Below are positions 27,261-36,046 of a stretch of 64,000 bases of DNA, one piece after another. The translations under genes and the position numbers were made by a program. The stretch lies in the NCBI GenBank assembly GCA_015063905.1, contig SVTF01000002.1, positions 55,289 to 119,288 on the forward strand, read 5' to 3'. Numbering within the stretch: the stretch's first letter is position 1; each line of letters starts with the position of its first letter. The stretch is from Oscillospiraceae bacterium (GTDB taxonomy: Bacteria > Bacillota > Clostridia > Oscillospirales > CAG-272). The notes beneath the pieces were generated by a model. The model saw nothing but the letters and a program-made list of their open reading frames with translations. It was not told the DNA's origin and did not search any database.

Positions 27261-27872
27261 ATGAAAAAGAGCATAATAACCGTCAGCCGCGAATTCGGAA
27301 GTGGCGGAAGAACGATAGGTCGTATCGTGGCGGATAAGCTGGGATATAAGTTTTACGATGACGAAATAATTGATAGAGTAGTCAAAGAAAGCGGGCTGTC
27401 GCGCGAGATAGTTGAAAGATATGATGAATATGCAACGCATAGAAACAGTCTTTTATATACTTTGGCGGTGAATTCCATGGGCGACGGAGTCCACGGGCTG
27501 TCATTTGCGAATCAGGTGCAGATAGCGCAGGCCACTGTTATTAAACAGGTTGCCGACGAGGGAAATTGCGTTATTATAGGACGCGGAGCCGACTACATCC
27601 TGCGCGACAGAAAGGACTGCTTTAACGTTTTTGTGCGCGCGGATATGGCATCCAAGGTTAAGAGAGTTGAGGAGCTTTACGGCAAGACACAGCAAAAGAC
27701 CGAGGACAGAATCAAGGATAAGGATACGAAAAGAAAGGTGTTTTACCGTTCGTTCGCTTTGCGTGAATGGGGAGATATTGCAAACTATAATCTGGTGTTG
27801 GATAGCGGTGTAATAGGGATAGATAAATGCGCCGAAATCATTTGTGATATTGTACAATCTACCGGTAACTGA
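27261..27872 (+). CDS. Cytidylate kinase-like family protein
   Basis: A 203-residue P-loop kinase-like protein of the cytidylate-kinase-like family (Cmk2-like). The N-terminus reads IITVSREFGSGGRTIGRIVA, the family's modified nucleotide-binding loop; CVIIGRGADYILRDR and the arginine-rich lid-like DRIKDKDTKRKVFYR follow. The family is widespread in Clostridia next to or apart from true Cmk, and its substrate is not settled. The start at 27261 has AAGGAGGAG. It is a single-gene unit between its own promoter and a terminator. Confidence 0.82.
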   Translation: MKKSIITVSREFGSGGRTIGRIVADKLGYKFYDDEIIDRVVKESGLSREIVERYDEYATHRNSLLYTLAVNSMGDGVHGLSFANQVQIAQATVIKQVADEGNCVIIGRGADYILRDRKDCFNVFVRADMASKVKRVEELYGKTQQKTEDRIKDKDTKRKVFYRSFALREWGDIANYNLVLDSGVIGIDKCAEIICDIVQSTGN

Positions 27873-27886
27873 ATATGTCAAGAATA

Positions 27887-27918
27887 CAAAAGCCCGGCGA
27901 TGAAACGGCGGGTTTTTT
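27887..27918 (+). terminator. Terminator of the cytidylate-kinase-like gene
   Basis: AAAAGCCCG pairs with CGGGTTTTTT over a short loop. Confidence 0.7.
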
Positions 27919-27999
27919 GTCATAATGCCGACACTTTTGACACTTGAATAAAAATACTTGAAAAACGCAAAAAAGTGTATAAAAATATTGTAAAAAACA

Positions 28000-28028
28000 T
28001 TGACAATAGAGGGCTTTGGTGGTATAAT
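28000..28028 (+). promoter_or_regulatory. SigA-type promoter of the ABC importer operon
   Basis: TTGACA, 17 bp, TATAAT. Just downstream, ACTTTATTTTAGTAAAGT (28035-28052) is an inverted repeat that could be an operator or 5' hairpin. No T-box or known riboswitch is visible in the leader. Confidence 0.85.
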
Positions 28029-28107
28029 TAAACTACTTTATTTTAGTAAAGTGGAGACTGTTTGAATTAGGCTTTGTAACAAAACGATTGGAACGGAGAA
28101 CAAAACA

Positions 28108-29100
28108 ATGAAAAAAGTATTGGCAGTATTTATGGCATTGATCATGTCGGTGTCCTCAATGGCACTTGTTTCCTGCGATTTCTCGGGCGACAAATCCAAG
28201 GAAGATCAGAAATATACGGTTGGCGTGTGCCAGCTTGTTCAGCATCCCGCGCTCGACGCTGCAACTCAGGGTTTTATTGACACTCTTAAGGCTGAGATCG
28301 GTGAGGATAATCTAACCATTCTTAACGAGAATGCAAGCAACGATCCTGCTACTTGTACTACTATCGTTAATAATTTCGTAAGCAAAAAAGTAGATCTTAT
28401 TATGGCTAACGCTACGCCCGCGCTTCAGGCAGCTGCGCAGCAGGAGGATATTCCCGTTCTCGGCACGTCCATAACGGAGTATGGTGTTGCTCTCGGATTG
28501 GAAAACTTTGACGGACTTATCGGCGCTAATATATCGGGCACCAGCGACCTTGCTCCGCTTGATCAGCAGGCAAAGATGATCGTGGATCTTTTCCCTGATG
28601 CTGAAAACATCGCGCTTCTTTATTGCAGCGCAGAGCCCAACTCCGAGTATCAGGTCAAGGAGATAAGAAAGCAGTTGACGCAAAACGGTATTGCTGACGC
28701 TAACATTAGAGATTTTTCGTTTACCGATTCCAATGATGTAAGCACGGTGGCTGCTGCTGCCGCGGCTTATGCGGACGTTATATACATTCCTACGGACAAC
28801 ACGGCTGCGAGCTGCGCCGAGACTATCAATGGAGTTATCGGCGACGTTCCCGTTATAGCGGGCGAAGAGGGTATCTGCTCCGGTTGCGGAGTTGCAACTC
28901 TTTGTATAAGCTACTATGACCTTGGTGTTGCAACCGGTAAGATGGCAGCAAAGATACTCAAGGGCGAAGCTAAGATCGAGGAAATGGCAATCGATTATGC
29001 TGAAACCTTTACCAAGAAGTACAACGCGGCAAAGTGCGAGCAGCTCGGCATCAGCACCGAGGCGCTTGTAAAGGCTGGCTATATCGCAATAGGTGAATAA
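28108..29100 (+). CDS. ABC transporter substrate-binding lipoprotein, TrpX-like
   Basis: A 330-residue lipoprotein with a signal peptide ending in the lipobox LVSC (C23). The mature part matches the ABC_sub_bind family: YTVGVCQLVQHPALDAATQG, then ANATPALQAAAQ, ALLYCSAEPNS and VPVIAGEEG. Characterised members (TrpX, and relatives in streptococci) take up aromatic amino acids; substrate here is inferred only. It heads an operon with permease and ATPase genes, and a 12-bp hairpin between it and the permease gene should allow more binding protein than membrane components. Confidence 0.88.
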   Translation: MKKVLAVFMALIMSVSSMALVSCDFSGDKSKEDQKYTVGVCQLVQHPALDAATQGFIDTLKAEIGEDNLTILNENASNDPATCTTIVNNFVSKKVDLIMANATPALQAAAQQEDIPVLGTSITEYGVALGLENFDGLIGANISGTSDLAPLDQQAKMIVDLFPDAENIALLYCSAEPNSEYQVKEIRKQLTQNGIADANIRDFSFTDSNDVSTVAAAAAAYADVIYIPTDNTAASCAETINGVIGDVPVIAGEEGICSGCGVATLCISYYDLGVATGKMAAKILKGEAKIEEMAIDYAETFTKKYNAAKCEQLGISTEALVKAGYIAIGE

Positions 29101-29126
29101 TACCTGAACAAACTATAAATAAAAGG

Positions 29127-29159
29127 CTTTGCCTGCGGAGAAGCTATCCGCAGGCAAAG
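29127..29159 (+). promoter_or_regulatory. Strong intercistronic hairpin after the binding-protein gene
   Basis: CTTTGCCTGCGG and CCGCAGGCAAAG form a perfect 12-bp stem without a T run. This is typical of RNA-stabilising or partial-termination hairpins in importer operons. Confidence 0.7.
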
Positions 29160-29218
29160 TGATTAAAAAGGCAAGTATATCGTGGCGCTTGCGATAATAT
29201 ACATGAAAGGATCATAAA

Positions 29219-30148
29219 ATGGAAATGCTGTTAAATTGGCTTGGTACTTTGCCGGGCGCTGTGGGACAGGGTCTCGTTTGGGGAATAATGGCGATAGGTC
29301 TGTATATCACTTTTAAGGTGTTAGACATTGCCGATCTTACCGTGGACGGATCTATATGTACGGGCGCTGCCGTGTGTACTATGCTTATCACCAAAGAGGT
29401 CAACGTATGGATCGCTATTCTTGGCGCAATAGCCGCAGGAATGGTAGCCGGACTTGTAACGGGACTTTTGCATACCACGCTTGGAATTCCGGCAATACTT
29501 GCGGGAATATTGACTCAGCTTATGCTTTGGTCTGTCAATCTTTTGATTATGGGAAGCAAGGCGAATGTGGCTCTCTCGAGATTTAAATACGGAGACAAGG
29601 TTCTTATATCCGCCAGCAACTCCAAAATATACCTGACGCTGGCTATCCTGGCTGCATTTGTGGCGGTAATTGTTGGATTGCTGTATTGGTTTTTTGGCAC
29701 CGAGCTCGGAATGTCGCTTCGTAGCACGGGCAACAATATTGAAATGTCGCGTGCGCAGGGAATCAACACAAACTTTACAAAGGTATTCGGTCTTGCGCTT
29801 TCTAACGGTATTGTTGCGCTTGCGGGCTCACTTTTGGCTCAGCAGCAGGGTGCGGCAGACATCAATATGGGACGCGGCGCGATAGTTATCGGACTCGCGG
29901 CAGTCATAGTGGGAGAGGCGCTATTCCAAAGAAAAACAACAAATTTTGCTCTTAGGCTGGTATTCGTAGTATGCGGAGCCATCATATATTGGTTCGTATT
30001 CCAGACTGTAATATTTATCGGTCTGCCCAGCGAGCTTTTGAAGATGCTTTCGGCAATAGTGGTTGCGCTTTTCCTTGGTATCCCTTATTTGAAAACCAAG
30101 ATCGTGTCCAAAAAACGCAAAGTCAAGGAGGTAAGTAAGGATGCTTGA
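29219..30148 (+). CDS. ABC transporter permease (TrpY-like)
   Basis: A 309-residue membrane protein with about eight hydrophobic segments, of the BPD_transp_2 (LivH/branched-chain type) class. GLYITFKVLDIADLTVDGS and GTELGMSLRSTGNNIEMSRAQGIN are family signatures, the latter being the coupling region that contacts the ATPase. The C-terminal tail is basic. It overlaps the ATPase gene by 8 nt, showing tight translational coupling. Confidence 0.9.
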   Translation: MEMLLNWLGTLPGAVGQGLVWGIMAIGLYITFKVLDIADLTVDGSICTGAAVCTMLITKEVNVWIAILGAIAAGMVAGLVTGLLHTTLGIPAILAGILTQLMLWSVNLLIMGSKANVALSRFKYGDKVLISASNSKIYLTLAILAAFVAVIVGLLYWFFGTELGMSLRSTGNNIEMSRAQGINTNFTKVFGLALSNGIVALAGSLLAQQQGAADINMGRGAIVIGLAAVIVGEALFQRKTTNFALRLVFVVCGAIIYWFVFQTVIFIGLPSELLKMLSAIVVALFLGIPYLKTKIVSKKRKVKEVSKDA

Positions 30149-30935
30149 GATCAAGAATATTTACAAGACCTTCAACGAGGGAACAATAAACGAAAAAAAG
30201 GTGTTTGAGGATCTTTCACTCACGCTCGAGGACGGAGATTTTGTAACCGTCATAGGAGGAAACGGCGCGGGTAAATCAACCATGCTGAATATAGTTGCGG
30301 GTGCTTATTCCGTTGACGAGGGACAGGTCATTATTGACGGAGTTGACGTTACCAAGCTTCCCGAATATAAAAGAGCTCAGTATATCGGACGTGTATTTCA
30401 GGATCCCAGAATGGGAACGGCGTCGGATATGTGGGTGGAAGAAAACATGTCAGTTGCGGACAGCCGCGGACATCGCAGAGGTGTCAGATGGGCGATAACG
30501 GGCAAGGATAGAGCTAGATATCGCGAGCAGCTTAAGCTTCTTGATCTTGGCCTTGAGGATAGGCTCAAAACCAAGATGGGATTGCTTTCGGGCGGACAGC
30601 GTCAGGCGGTAACATTGCTTATGGCTGCCATGAAAAAGCCCAAGCTTTTGTTGCTTGACGAGCATACGGCGGCGCTTGACCCCAAGACTGCCGCAAAGGT
30701 GCTGGAAATAACCGATAAGCTTATTGCGGAGAACAAGCTCACCGTTTTGATGGTAACTCACAATATGCGCGACGCAATAGCGCACGGAAATCGCATCATA
30801 ATGATGAACGCGGGCAAAATAGTGCTGGATATTAAGGGAGAAGACAAGAAAAAGCTCACTGTAGAGGCACTTTTGGCAAAGTTCACCGAGGCGAGCGGAG
30901 CGGAATTCGCAAGCGACAGAGCATTGCTCAGTTAA
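30141..30935 (+). CDS. ABC transporter ATP-binding protein (TrpZ-like)
   Basis: A 264-residue ATPase. Walker A is GGNGAGKST, the signature reads LLSGGQRQAVTLLMA, Walker B is LLLLDEHTAALDP and the switch histidine is in LMVTHNM. The Q-loop region shows RVFQDPRMGTASDMWVEENM, usual in the TrpZ/YufO-like group. It overlaps the permease gene by 8 nt. A strong bidirectional terminator closes the operon. Confidence 0.93.
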   Translation: MLEIKNIYKTFNEGTINEKKVFEDLSLTLEDGDFVTVIGGNGAGKSTMLNIVAGAYSVDEGQVIIDGVDVTKLPEYKRAQYIGRVFQDPRMGTASDMWVEENMSVADSRGHRRGVRWAITGKDRARYREQLKLLDLGLEDRLKTKMGLLSGGQRQAVTLLMAAMKKPKLLLLDEHTAALDPKTAAKVLEITDKLIAENKLTVLMVTHNMRDAIAHGNRIIMMNAGKIVLDIKGEDKKKLTVEALLAKFTEASGAEFASDRALLS

Positions 30936-30957
30936 ATACGATTACTAATATTAAAAG

Positions 30958-30990
30958 CGACTCGCGGTTTTTGTGCCGCGAGTCGTATTT
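30958..30990. terminator. Bidirectional terminator between the importer operon and the AI-2E-family gene
   Basis: CGACTCGCGG and CCGCGAGTCG, a perfect 10-bp stem with loop TTTTTGTG, followed by TATTTTTATT. Confidence 0.85.
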
Positions 30991-30993
30991 TTA

Positions 30994-32091
30994 TTAAGAC
31001 TGTGTTAAAGTAGTTTGCTTTTGCTCGGGATCTTTTCTGAAAAAAAGCATTGCGATAATGGGTCCTATAAATATTCCGATAAAGCCTAAGATGTCAAGAC
31101 CTATATAAACTGAGGCGAGAGTCAGCAAAGGATGCAGCCCAAGCGTTGAGCCGATTATTTTGGGCTCTATTATCTGCCGTACTATGATAGTGACGGCATA
31201 CAGTACGCAAAGCCCTATTCCAAGAGCAATATCAGAACTCAGGAATGCGAATATGGACCAGGGAATAAGCACAGTGCCCGTGCCGAGAACGGGAAGAACG
31301 TCCACAATGGCAATAATTATGGCAATAATAAATGCGTAGTTTACTCCAAGCACGGATAATCCAATAAATATCTCCAAGAATGTGATAAGCATGATTAGCA
31401 GGTATGCCTTGATATATCCGGAAAGAGTTTTTGTCAATTTGTTTTTGAGACGCGGCAGCTTTTGTTGCCACTTAGATGGCAGTATATTCATAATTCCTTT
31501 TGATATCGCGTCCGAATCCATGGCAAAATAGAAGGCTGATATAAGAAAGACGATAACGGATAAGATAAGCGAGGGGACGGAGGACACTGCGGTCATGACC
31601 GCGGCTGACACCGTTTCCGCGAGAGAAGATACAATGGACGAGATTGCGGATTCGGTCATGCGGTCGAGATCTATGCCTATCTTTTTAAACGCCTCGGAGT
31701 CAAGTATGCTTTGTAAAATTCCAAGCTTGGAGTCCTTGGCGTTAAGCTTAATAATAAGCTCTTCGATCGTTCTGCTGACTATCTGGGGGTCGTTTGAAAG
31801 CCGCTCGAGAAGGTTGCCAAGCTCAAACGTAAGTCTTGATATCGCGAGATATAAAAGAGAACAGACCGCGGCAATTAAAAATATAACGAATGCGGCGGCG
31901 GTGAGCTTTTGGGGGAGCTTGGTTTTTGCGGCGATTCTTTTCGCGGGAGAGGATACTACGGCTGCCACCAATGCCGCCAGAATAAATGGGATCATGGCGC
32001 CAAAGGCATATTTGAAAAACAGCCATAAAAGCAAGGCTATTCCCATAACGATGATGGTTATATTTGCGGCTCGGCGATAATCTGTATCCAT
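30994..32091 (-). CDS. AI-2E family (DUF20/PerM-type) membrane transporter
   Basis: A 365-residue membrane protein with about seven to eight segments in the AI-2E/PerM layout: two N-terminal helices, a long polar stretch (about 90-170), then a helical block with DVLPVLGTGTVLIPWS and QIIEPKIIGSTLGLHPLLTLASVYIGL. Some relatives act as Na+/H+ antiporters or exporters; quorum-signal export is established only for E. coli TqsA. The start at 32091 follows GGAG and drops 40 non-homologous residues of the ORF track. Divergent from the cyclophilin gene. Confidence 0.88.
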   Translation of the reverse strand: MDTDYRRAANITIIVMGIALLLWLFFKYAFGAMIPFILAALVAAVVSSPAKRIAAKTKLPQKLTAAAFVIFLIAAVCSLLYLAISRLTFELGNLLERLSNDPQIVSRTIEELIIKLNAKDSKLGILQSILDSEAFKKIGIDLDRMTESAISSIVSSLAETVSAAVMTAVSSVPSLILSVIVFLISAFYFAMDSDAISKGIMNILPSKWQQKLPRLKNKLTKTLSGYIKAYLLIMLITFLEIFIGLSVLGVNYAFIIAIIIAIVDVLPVLGTGTVLIPWSIFAFLSSDIALGIGLCVLYAVTIIVRQIIEPKIIGSTLGLHPLLTLASVYIGLDILGFIGIFIGPIIAMLFFRKDPEQKQTTLTQS

Positions 32092-32165
32092 ATTCTTGTT
32101 CTCCACGTTTTTTGTTATGATTGACACCTTTTTGACTATGATATGCCTATGGTGGAAAATATATT

Positions 32166-32212
32166 CGCATTTGGAAATGCGTCTTGACAAGTTGACGAGT
32201 AAATGATACAAT
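32166..32212 (+). promoter_or_regulatory. Promoter of the cyclophilin operon with upstream inverted repeat
   Basis: TTGACA (32184), 17 bp, TACAAT (32207). Immediately upstream, CGCATTTGGAAATGCG (32166-32181) is an inverted repeat with 7-bp arms in the divergent region, a candidate operator. Confidence 0.7.
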
Positions 32213-32248
32213 TAATCAGTACATATTTACCTTGAAAGGAATTTGGAA

Positions 32249-33016
32249 ATGAAGATTTTTTTAAGATGTGCCGCAGTTGTGTTGTCAATAATGATGTGCG
32301 CGGGACTTGTGGCTTGCTCAACGGGTAAGGCGTTTTATGATTATAGAAAATCAAAAACAAATTACGGCACCAATATTTTTACCAAGAATGTAGAAAAAGA
32401 AATAAACTCCATGAAGGCGGAGGACTTCGTTCCATCTTCTCAGCAGAGTGACTACGTTTTGATAAAGGTTAAAGATTACGGCAGCATAGTTGTGCTTTTG
32501 CGCCGTGACGTTGCACCCAAAACGGTAGAGAATTTCAAAAAGCTGACTGCGGAGAAGTTCTATGACGGAACGATATTTCACAGAGTTATTGAAAACTTTA
32601 TGATACAAGGCGGCAGAACCGTGGTGGCCACCGATAGTAACGGAGTACACACGTATAAATCTAAAGACGCGGCGGAGATAAATGGAGAGTTTGCCACCAA
32701 CGGATTTGAGAATAACCTTAATCATGTCAGAGGTGTTATTTCCATGGCGAGAAGGGGAACTGACAGCAATGCTACTCAAGAGCAAGTGACCGCGGCTAAC
32801 AATTCTGCGACGTCTGAGTTTTTTATTGTGCAAAAAACCACCGCGGATTCCACTGCTCTTGACGGTAACTACGCGGCGTTCGGTTACGTGCTTGCGGGAA
32901 TGGAAGTTGTCGATGCGATCGCAGCATGCGAGGTTCTTAACAAGGGAACGGATTTCCCAATGCCCGTGCGTGACGTTATTATTGAATCTGTCACCTTTGT
33001 TGAGCCTAAGGAATGA
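32249..33016 (+). CDS. Peptidyl-prolyl cis-trans isomerase, cyclophilin-type lipoprotein
   Basis: A 255-residue secreted foldase. The signal peptide ends at the lipobox LVAC (C23), so it is anchored outside the membrane. The cyclophilin domain starts near residue 70: GSIVVLLRRDVAPKTVENFK, then FYDGTIFHRVIENFMIQGG with the catalytic arginine in FHRV, and GVISMARRGTDSNATQ. The ATG at 32249 is chosen over the TTG two codons upstream. Its stop overlaps the next start (ATGA). Confidence 0.9.
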   Translation: MKIFLRCAAVVLSIMMCAGLVACSTGKAFYDYRKSKTNYGTNIFTKNVEKEINSMKAEDFVPSSQQSDYVLIKVKDYGSIVVLLRRDVAPKTVENFKKLTAEKFYDGTIFHRVIENFMIQGGRTVVATDSNGVHTYKSKDAAEINGEFATNGFENNLNHVRGVISMARRGTDSNATQEQVTAANNSATSEFFIVQKTTADSTALDGNYAAFGYVLAGMEVVDAIAACEVLNKGTDFPMPVRDVIIESVTFVEPKE

Positions 33017-33936
33017 TTGGCGATAAGGACTATATGGTAGTTGGTAAAGAGGATGTGGCGCGTCTTTTCCCAAAGCTGCCAAAACGCTCCAATAAGGGAG
33101 GCATGGGCAGAGTCCTGTGTATATGCGGTTGCGCGGATGAAAGCGGAATCAGCATGTGCGGCGCGGCATATTTTACCGCTATGGCGGCATATAGATGCGG
33201 CGCGGGGATCGTGGAAATATTTACCGACTGCAAAAATTATGCCCCCTTGGCGTCACTCGTGCCGGAATCGGTGTTTTCACTGTATGATAGCGGAGAGAAT
33301 GGGCAAAGCGTGTGTGAGCGTCTGATAGGCGAGATCAAAAAAGCGGACGCGATAGTAATCGGATGTGGAATAGGGAAAAGCGAGATGTCGGCAAAGCTTG
33401 TAAGGACGACTCTGCAGAACGCGGAGAGCCCGATGCTGATTGATGCTGACGCGCTCAATATATTGTCCGATAACGAGCGGATGTGGCAAGACTTGAGCCA
33501 ACATCAAAGACGCCGTACGGTGATAACTCCGCATCCGGGTGAAATGTCACGTATTATAGGCAAGAGCGTGGAAGAAATACTGAAAGACACTGTTAAGACG
33601 GCAAATACGGTGTCCAAAAAGCTGGGTGTTGTTTGTCTGTTAAAGGATCATCACACGGTGATAAGCAACGGGGAAAAGGTATATGTAAATCATTCCGGCA
33701 ATGCGGGAATGGCAACCGCGGGCATGGGTGACGTGCTTGCGGGTGTTATCGGGGCTTTGCTGTGCCGCACACCCTCGCCGTTGTGCCAAGATGATATTCT
33801 GTACCGTGTGGCAATAGGTGCCTATCTTCACGGTGTCGCGGGAGATGCTGCCGCCAGAAAGACAGGGGAGTATTCGCTTATGTCAAGCGACGTTTTGACA
33901 TCGCTTCCAAAGGCAATTTCAATGCTGACGGAATAA
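33013..33936 (+). CDS. nnrD: ADP-dependent NAD(P)H-hydrate dehydratase
   Basis: A 307-residue YjeF C-terminal-domain (ribokinase-fold) protein repairing damaged hydrated NAD(P)H. Motifs are RSNKGGMGRVLCICG, VIGCGIGKSEMS, LIDADALNIL, VITPHPGEMSRI and GNAGMATAGMGDVLAGVIGALL, the last containing the catalytic Asp. The epimerase (YjeF N-terminal) domain found fused in many bacteria is absent. Translation is coupled to the cyclophilin gene by a 4-nt overlap; the functional link is not obvious. Confidence 0.9.
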   Translation: MIGDKDYMVVGKEDVARLFPKLPKRSNKGGMGRVLCICGCADESGISMCGAAYFTAMAAYRCGAGIVEIFTDCKNYAPLASLVPESVFSLYDSGENGQSVCERLIGEIKKADAIVIGCGIGKSEMSAKLVRTTLQNAESPMLIDADALNILSDNERMWQDLSQHQRRRTVITPHPGEMSRIIGKSVEEILKDTVKTANTVSKKLGVVCLLKDHHTVISNGEKVYVNHSGNAGMATAGMGDVLAGVIGALLCRTPSPLCQDDILYRVAIGAYLHGVAGDAAARKTGEYSLMSSDVLTSLPKAISMLTE

Positions 33937-33970
33937 ATGCAAAAATTTCTAAAAAAATTTAAAAAACCTA

Positions 33971-33999
33971 TTGCAATTTGAAAAAAATTGTGATATTAT
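33971..33999 (+). promoter_or_regulatory. Promoter of rpsT
   Basis: TTGCAA, 17 bp, TATTAT. The leader to the rpsT start is about 85 nt and holds a short hairpin (ACCCTCTCAGACGGAGGGCG), a possible autoregulatory fold. Confidence 0.7.
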
Positions 34000-34092
34000 A
34001 TATGGGTATGCGGCGGCAAGGGCCCAATGTACCCTCTCAGACGGAGGGCGAGCCGTGCATTAAATGTGAAATTTCAAATGGAGGAATCAGAA

Positions 34093-34359
34093 ATGCCGAA
34101 CATTAAGTCCGCAAAGAAGCGCGTTAAGGTCATCGAGAAGAAGACACTTCAGAATAAGATGTTCAAGTCCGCTATGAAGACTGAGATCAAGAAGTATAAC
34201 GCGGCAGTTGCATCCGGAGATGTTGCAGCAGCACAGGCAGCTTACAAAACTGCTACAAAGAAGATCGACGTTGCAGCAGCAAAGGGCATTATCCATAAGA
34301 ACGCCGCTGCTCACAAGAAGAGCCAGTTCACAAAGGCGCTCAACGGTATGCAGAAGTAA
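34093..34359 (+). CDS. rpsT: 30S ribosomal protein S20
   Basis: An 88-residue, very basic, helical protein binding 16S rRNA. The N-terminus PNIKSAKKRVKVIEKKTLQN is the family hallmark, and the C-terminal GIIHKNAAAHKKSQFTKALN is typical. The start at 34093 follows GGAGG; the ORF-track start at 34027 lies in the leader. S20 genes are often near the lepA/hemN region, which is not seen here. A strong terminator follows. Confidence 0.96.
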   Translation: MPNIKSAKKRVKVIEKKTLQNKMFKSAMKTEIKKYNAAVASGDVAAAQAAYKTATKKIDVAAAKGIIHKNAAAHKKSQFTKALNGMQK

Positions 34360-34405
34360 TTTTCAAAGAACGGTATCCGACTAACCCACGGTGTACCTGA
34401 CAATA

Positions 34406-34449
34406 AATAACCGTATGCAAGATTGCTTGCGTACGGTTATTTATTTTTT
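34406..34449 (+). terminator. Terminator of rpsT
   Basis: AATAACCGTATGCAA and TTGCGTACGGTTATT pair (one mismatch) and are followed by a run of T. Confidence 0.85.
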
Positions 34450-34488
34450 TTGCTTTCACTTGGAAAGATTTTCGTTGGCCCAAAATCC

Positions 34489-34517
34489 TTGACAAAAGGC
34501 GCAATAGGGGTTATAAT
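34489..34517 (+). promoter_or_regulatory. SigA-type promoter of the GlpA-like cassette
   Basis: TTGACA, 17 bp, TATAAT, about 30 bp before the first possible start codon. Confidence 0.85.
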
Positions 34518-34590
34518 ATAAAATGCATTATTATGTATAAGGAGCGGCATGATCGCTGAGTCAGATAATATTGAAAGAGGTGCTTTTAGA

Positions 34591-36033
34591 ATGGGAAAAA
34601 GATACGACGTTGCGGTGATAGGAGCGGGAGTTGTTGGCGGAATGATCGCAAGAGAGCTTTCGAAATATCAGCTTAACATTTGCGTTTTGGACAGGGAAAA
34701 TGACGTTGCAATGGGCGCTACCAAGGCGAATTCCGCGATAGTCCATGCGGGATTTGACGCAAAGGAAGGAAGCCTTAAGGCAAATCTCAACGTAAGAGGC
34801 TCGCAAATGATGGAAAAGGTGTGCTCGGAGCTGGGTGTTAAGTATCAGAAAAACGGCTCTCTCGTTATTGGATTTTCGGACGAGGACAGAGTAAACGTTG
34901 AAGCTCTTGTCGAAAGAGGAAAAAAGAATGGCGTTGAAGGCGTTAGACTTGTTGAACAGCAAGAGCTTTTTGCGCTTGAGCCCAATATATCCAAAAATGC
35001 TATTTGCGCGCTTTATGCCCCTACTGGCGCTATAGTCTGCCCGTATGAGCTTTGCATTGCATCGATAGGAAACGCTATGGATAACGGAGCCGACCTTGCT
35101 TTAGGCTTTGAGGTGGCAGAGATAGAAAAGGCAAACGGAGTCTACGTCATCAAGGGCGCGAGCGGAGAAACTGTTGAGGCTATGTACGTTGTAAACGCCG
35201 CAGGCGTATTTTCCGATAAGATAGCAAAAATGGTTGGGGACGATAGCTTTGACGTGCATGCCCGCCGCGGCGAGTATATCTTGCTGGATAGAGAATGCGG
35301 CGGAATTGTCAAGCATACCATATTCCGTACCCCCTCCAAGATGGGTAAGGGAATACTCGTTTCTCCCACGGTGGACGGGAATCTGTTGCTGGGTCCTACG
35401 TCTGTAGACATAGACGACAGAGATGATAAATCTACCACGCCCGAGGGACTTGCAAGAGTTATCCGCGAATGCGGCGAAAACATTGAGGGTGGAGTTCCCG
35501 TTGGCGGCAAGTCCATCACGTCCTTCTGCGGACTTCGCGCAGTCGGAAGCACCGGCGATTTCATAATCAACTCCAGTGTAGAAAACTTTGTAAACGTTGC
35601 GGGCATTGAGTCTCCCGGACTTTCCAGCGCGCCCGCTATTGCAGAGTACGTTCGCGATATTCTGTCAGGCATCGGTCTTGAGCTTGTAGAGAAGAAGGAC
35701 TTTGATCCCATCCGCGAGCCTAAGCATCATTTCCGCGAGGCAAGCATTGAGGAAAAGAATGAGATCATCAAAAAGGACGCAAGCTACGGTCGAATCATCT
35801 GCCGTTGCGAAACGGTAAGTGAGGGCGAAATAATCGATGCAATAAGATCAAATCCTCCCGCGCGTGACATAGACGGCGTTAAACGACGCACGAGAAGCGG
35901 AATGGGACGTTGCCAGGGCGGCTTCTGCGGACCTTACGTTATGGAGCTTATTGCCAAGGAGCGCGGAATTCCCTTTGAGGACGTTACCAAATCGGGCGGA
36001 AAGTCCGTAATGGTATACGGCAAGACGAAATAA
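34591..36033 (+). CDS. GlpA-like FAD-dependent dehydrogenase with BFD-type [2Fe-2S] domain
   Basis: A 480-residue flavoprotein. N-terminal FAD loop DVAVIGAGVVGGMIARELS and a DAO/GlpA fold are followed by FCGLRAVGSTGDF near 320, and a C-terminal BFD-like cluster domain (IICRCETVSEGEI, then GMGRCQGGFC). In Clostridia this gene, a pyridine nucleotide-disulfide-type flavoprotein and a DUF1667 protein form a set thought to be an anaerobic glycerol-3-phosphate dehydrogenase. That role is inferred, as no glpK or glpF is present here. ATG 34591 fits homology and has GAGGTG; ATG 34549 (AAGGAG) is possible. Confidence 0.85.
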   Translation: MGKRYDVAVIGAGVVGGMIARELSKYQLNICVLDRENDVAMGATKANSAIVHAGFDAKEGSLKANLNVRGSQMMEKVCSELGVKYQKNGSLVIGFSDEDRVNVEALVERGKKNGVEGVRLVEQQELFALEPNISKNAICALYAPTGAIVCPYELCIASIGNAMDNGADLALGFEVAEIEKANGVYVIKGASGETVEAMYVVNAAGVFSDKIAKMVGDDSFDVHARRGEYILLDRECGGIVKHTIFRTPSKMGKGILVSPTVDGNLLLGPTSVDIDDRDDKSTTPEGLARVIRECGENIEGGVPVGGKSITSFCGLRAVGSTGDFIINSSVENFVNVAGIESPGLSSAPAIAEYVRDILSGIGLELVEKKDFDPIREPKHHFREASIEEKNEIIKKDASYGRIICRCETVSEGEIIDAIRSNPPARDIDGVKRRTRSGMGRCQGGFCGPYVMELIAKERGIPFEDVTKSGGKSVMVYGKTK

Positions 36034-36046
36034 GGAGGGCCTAACA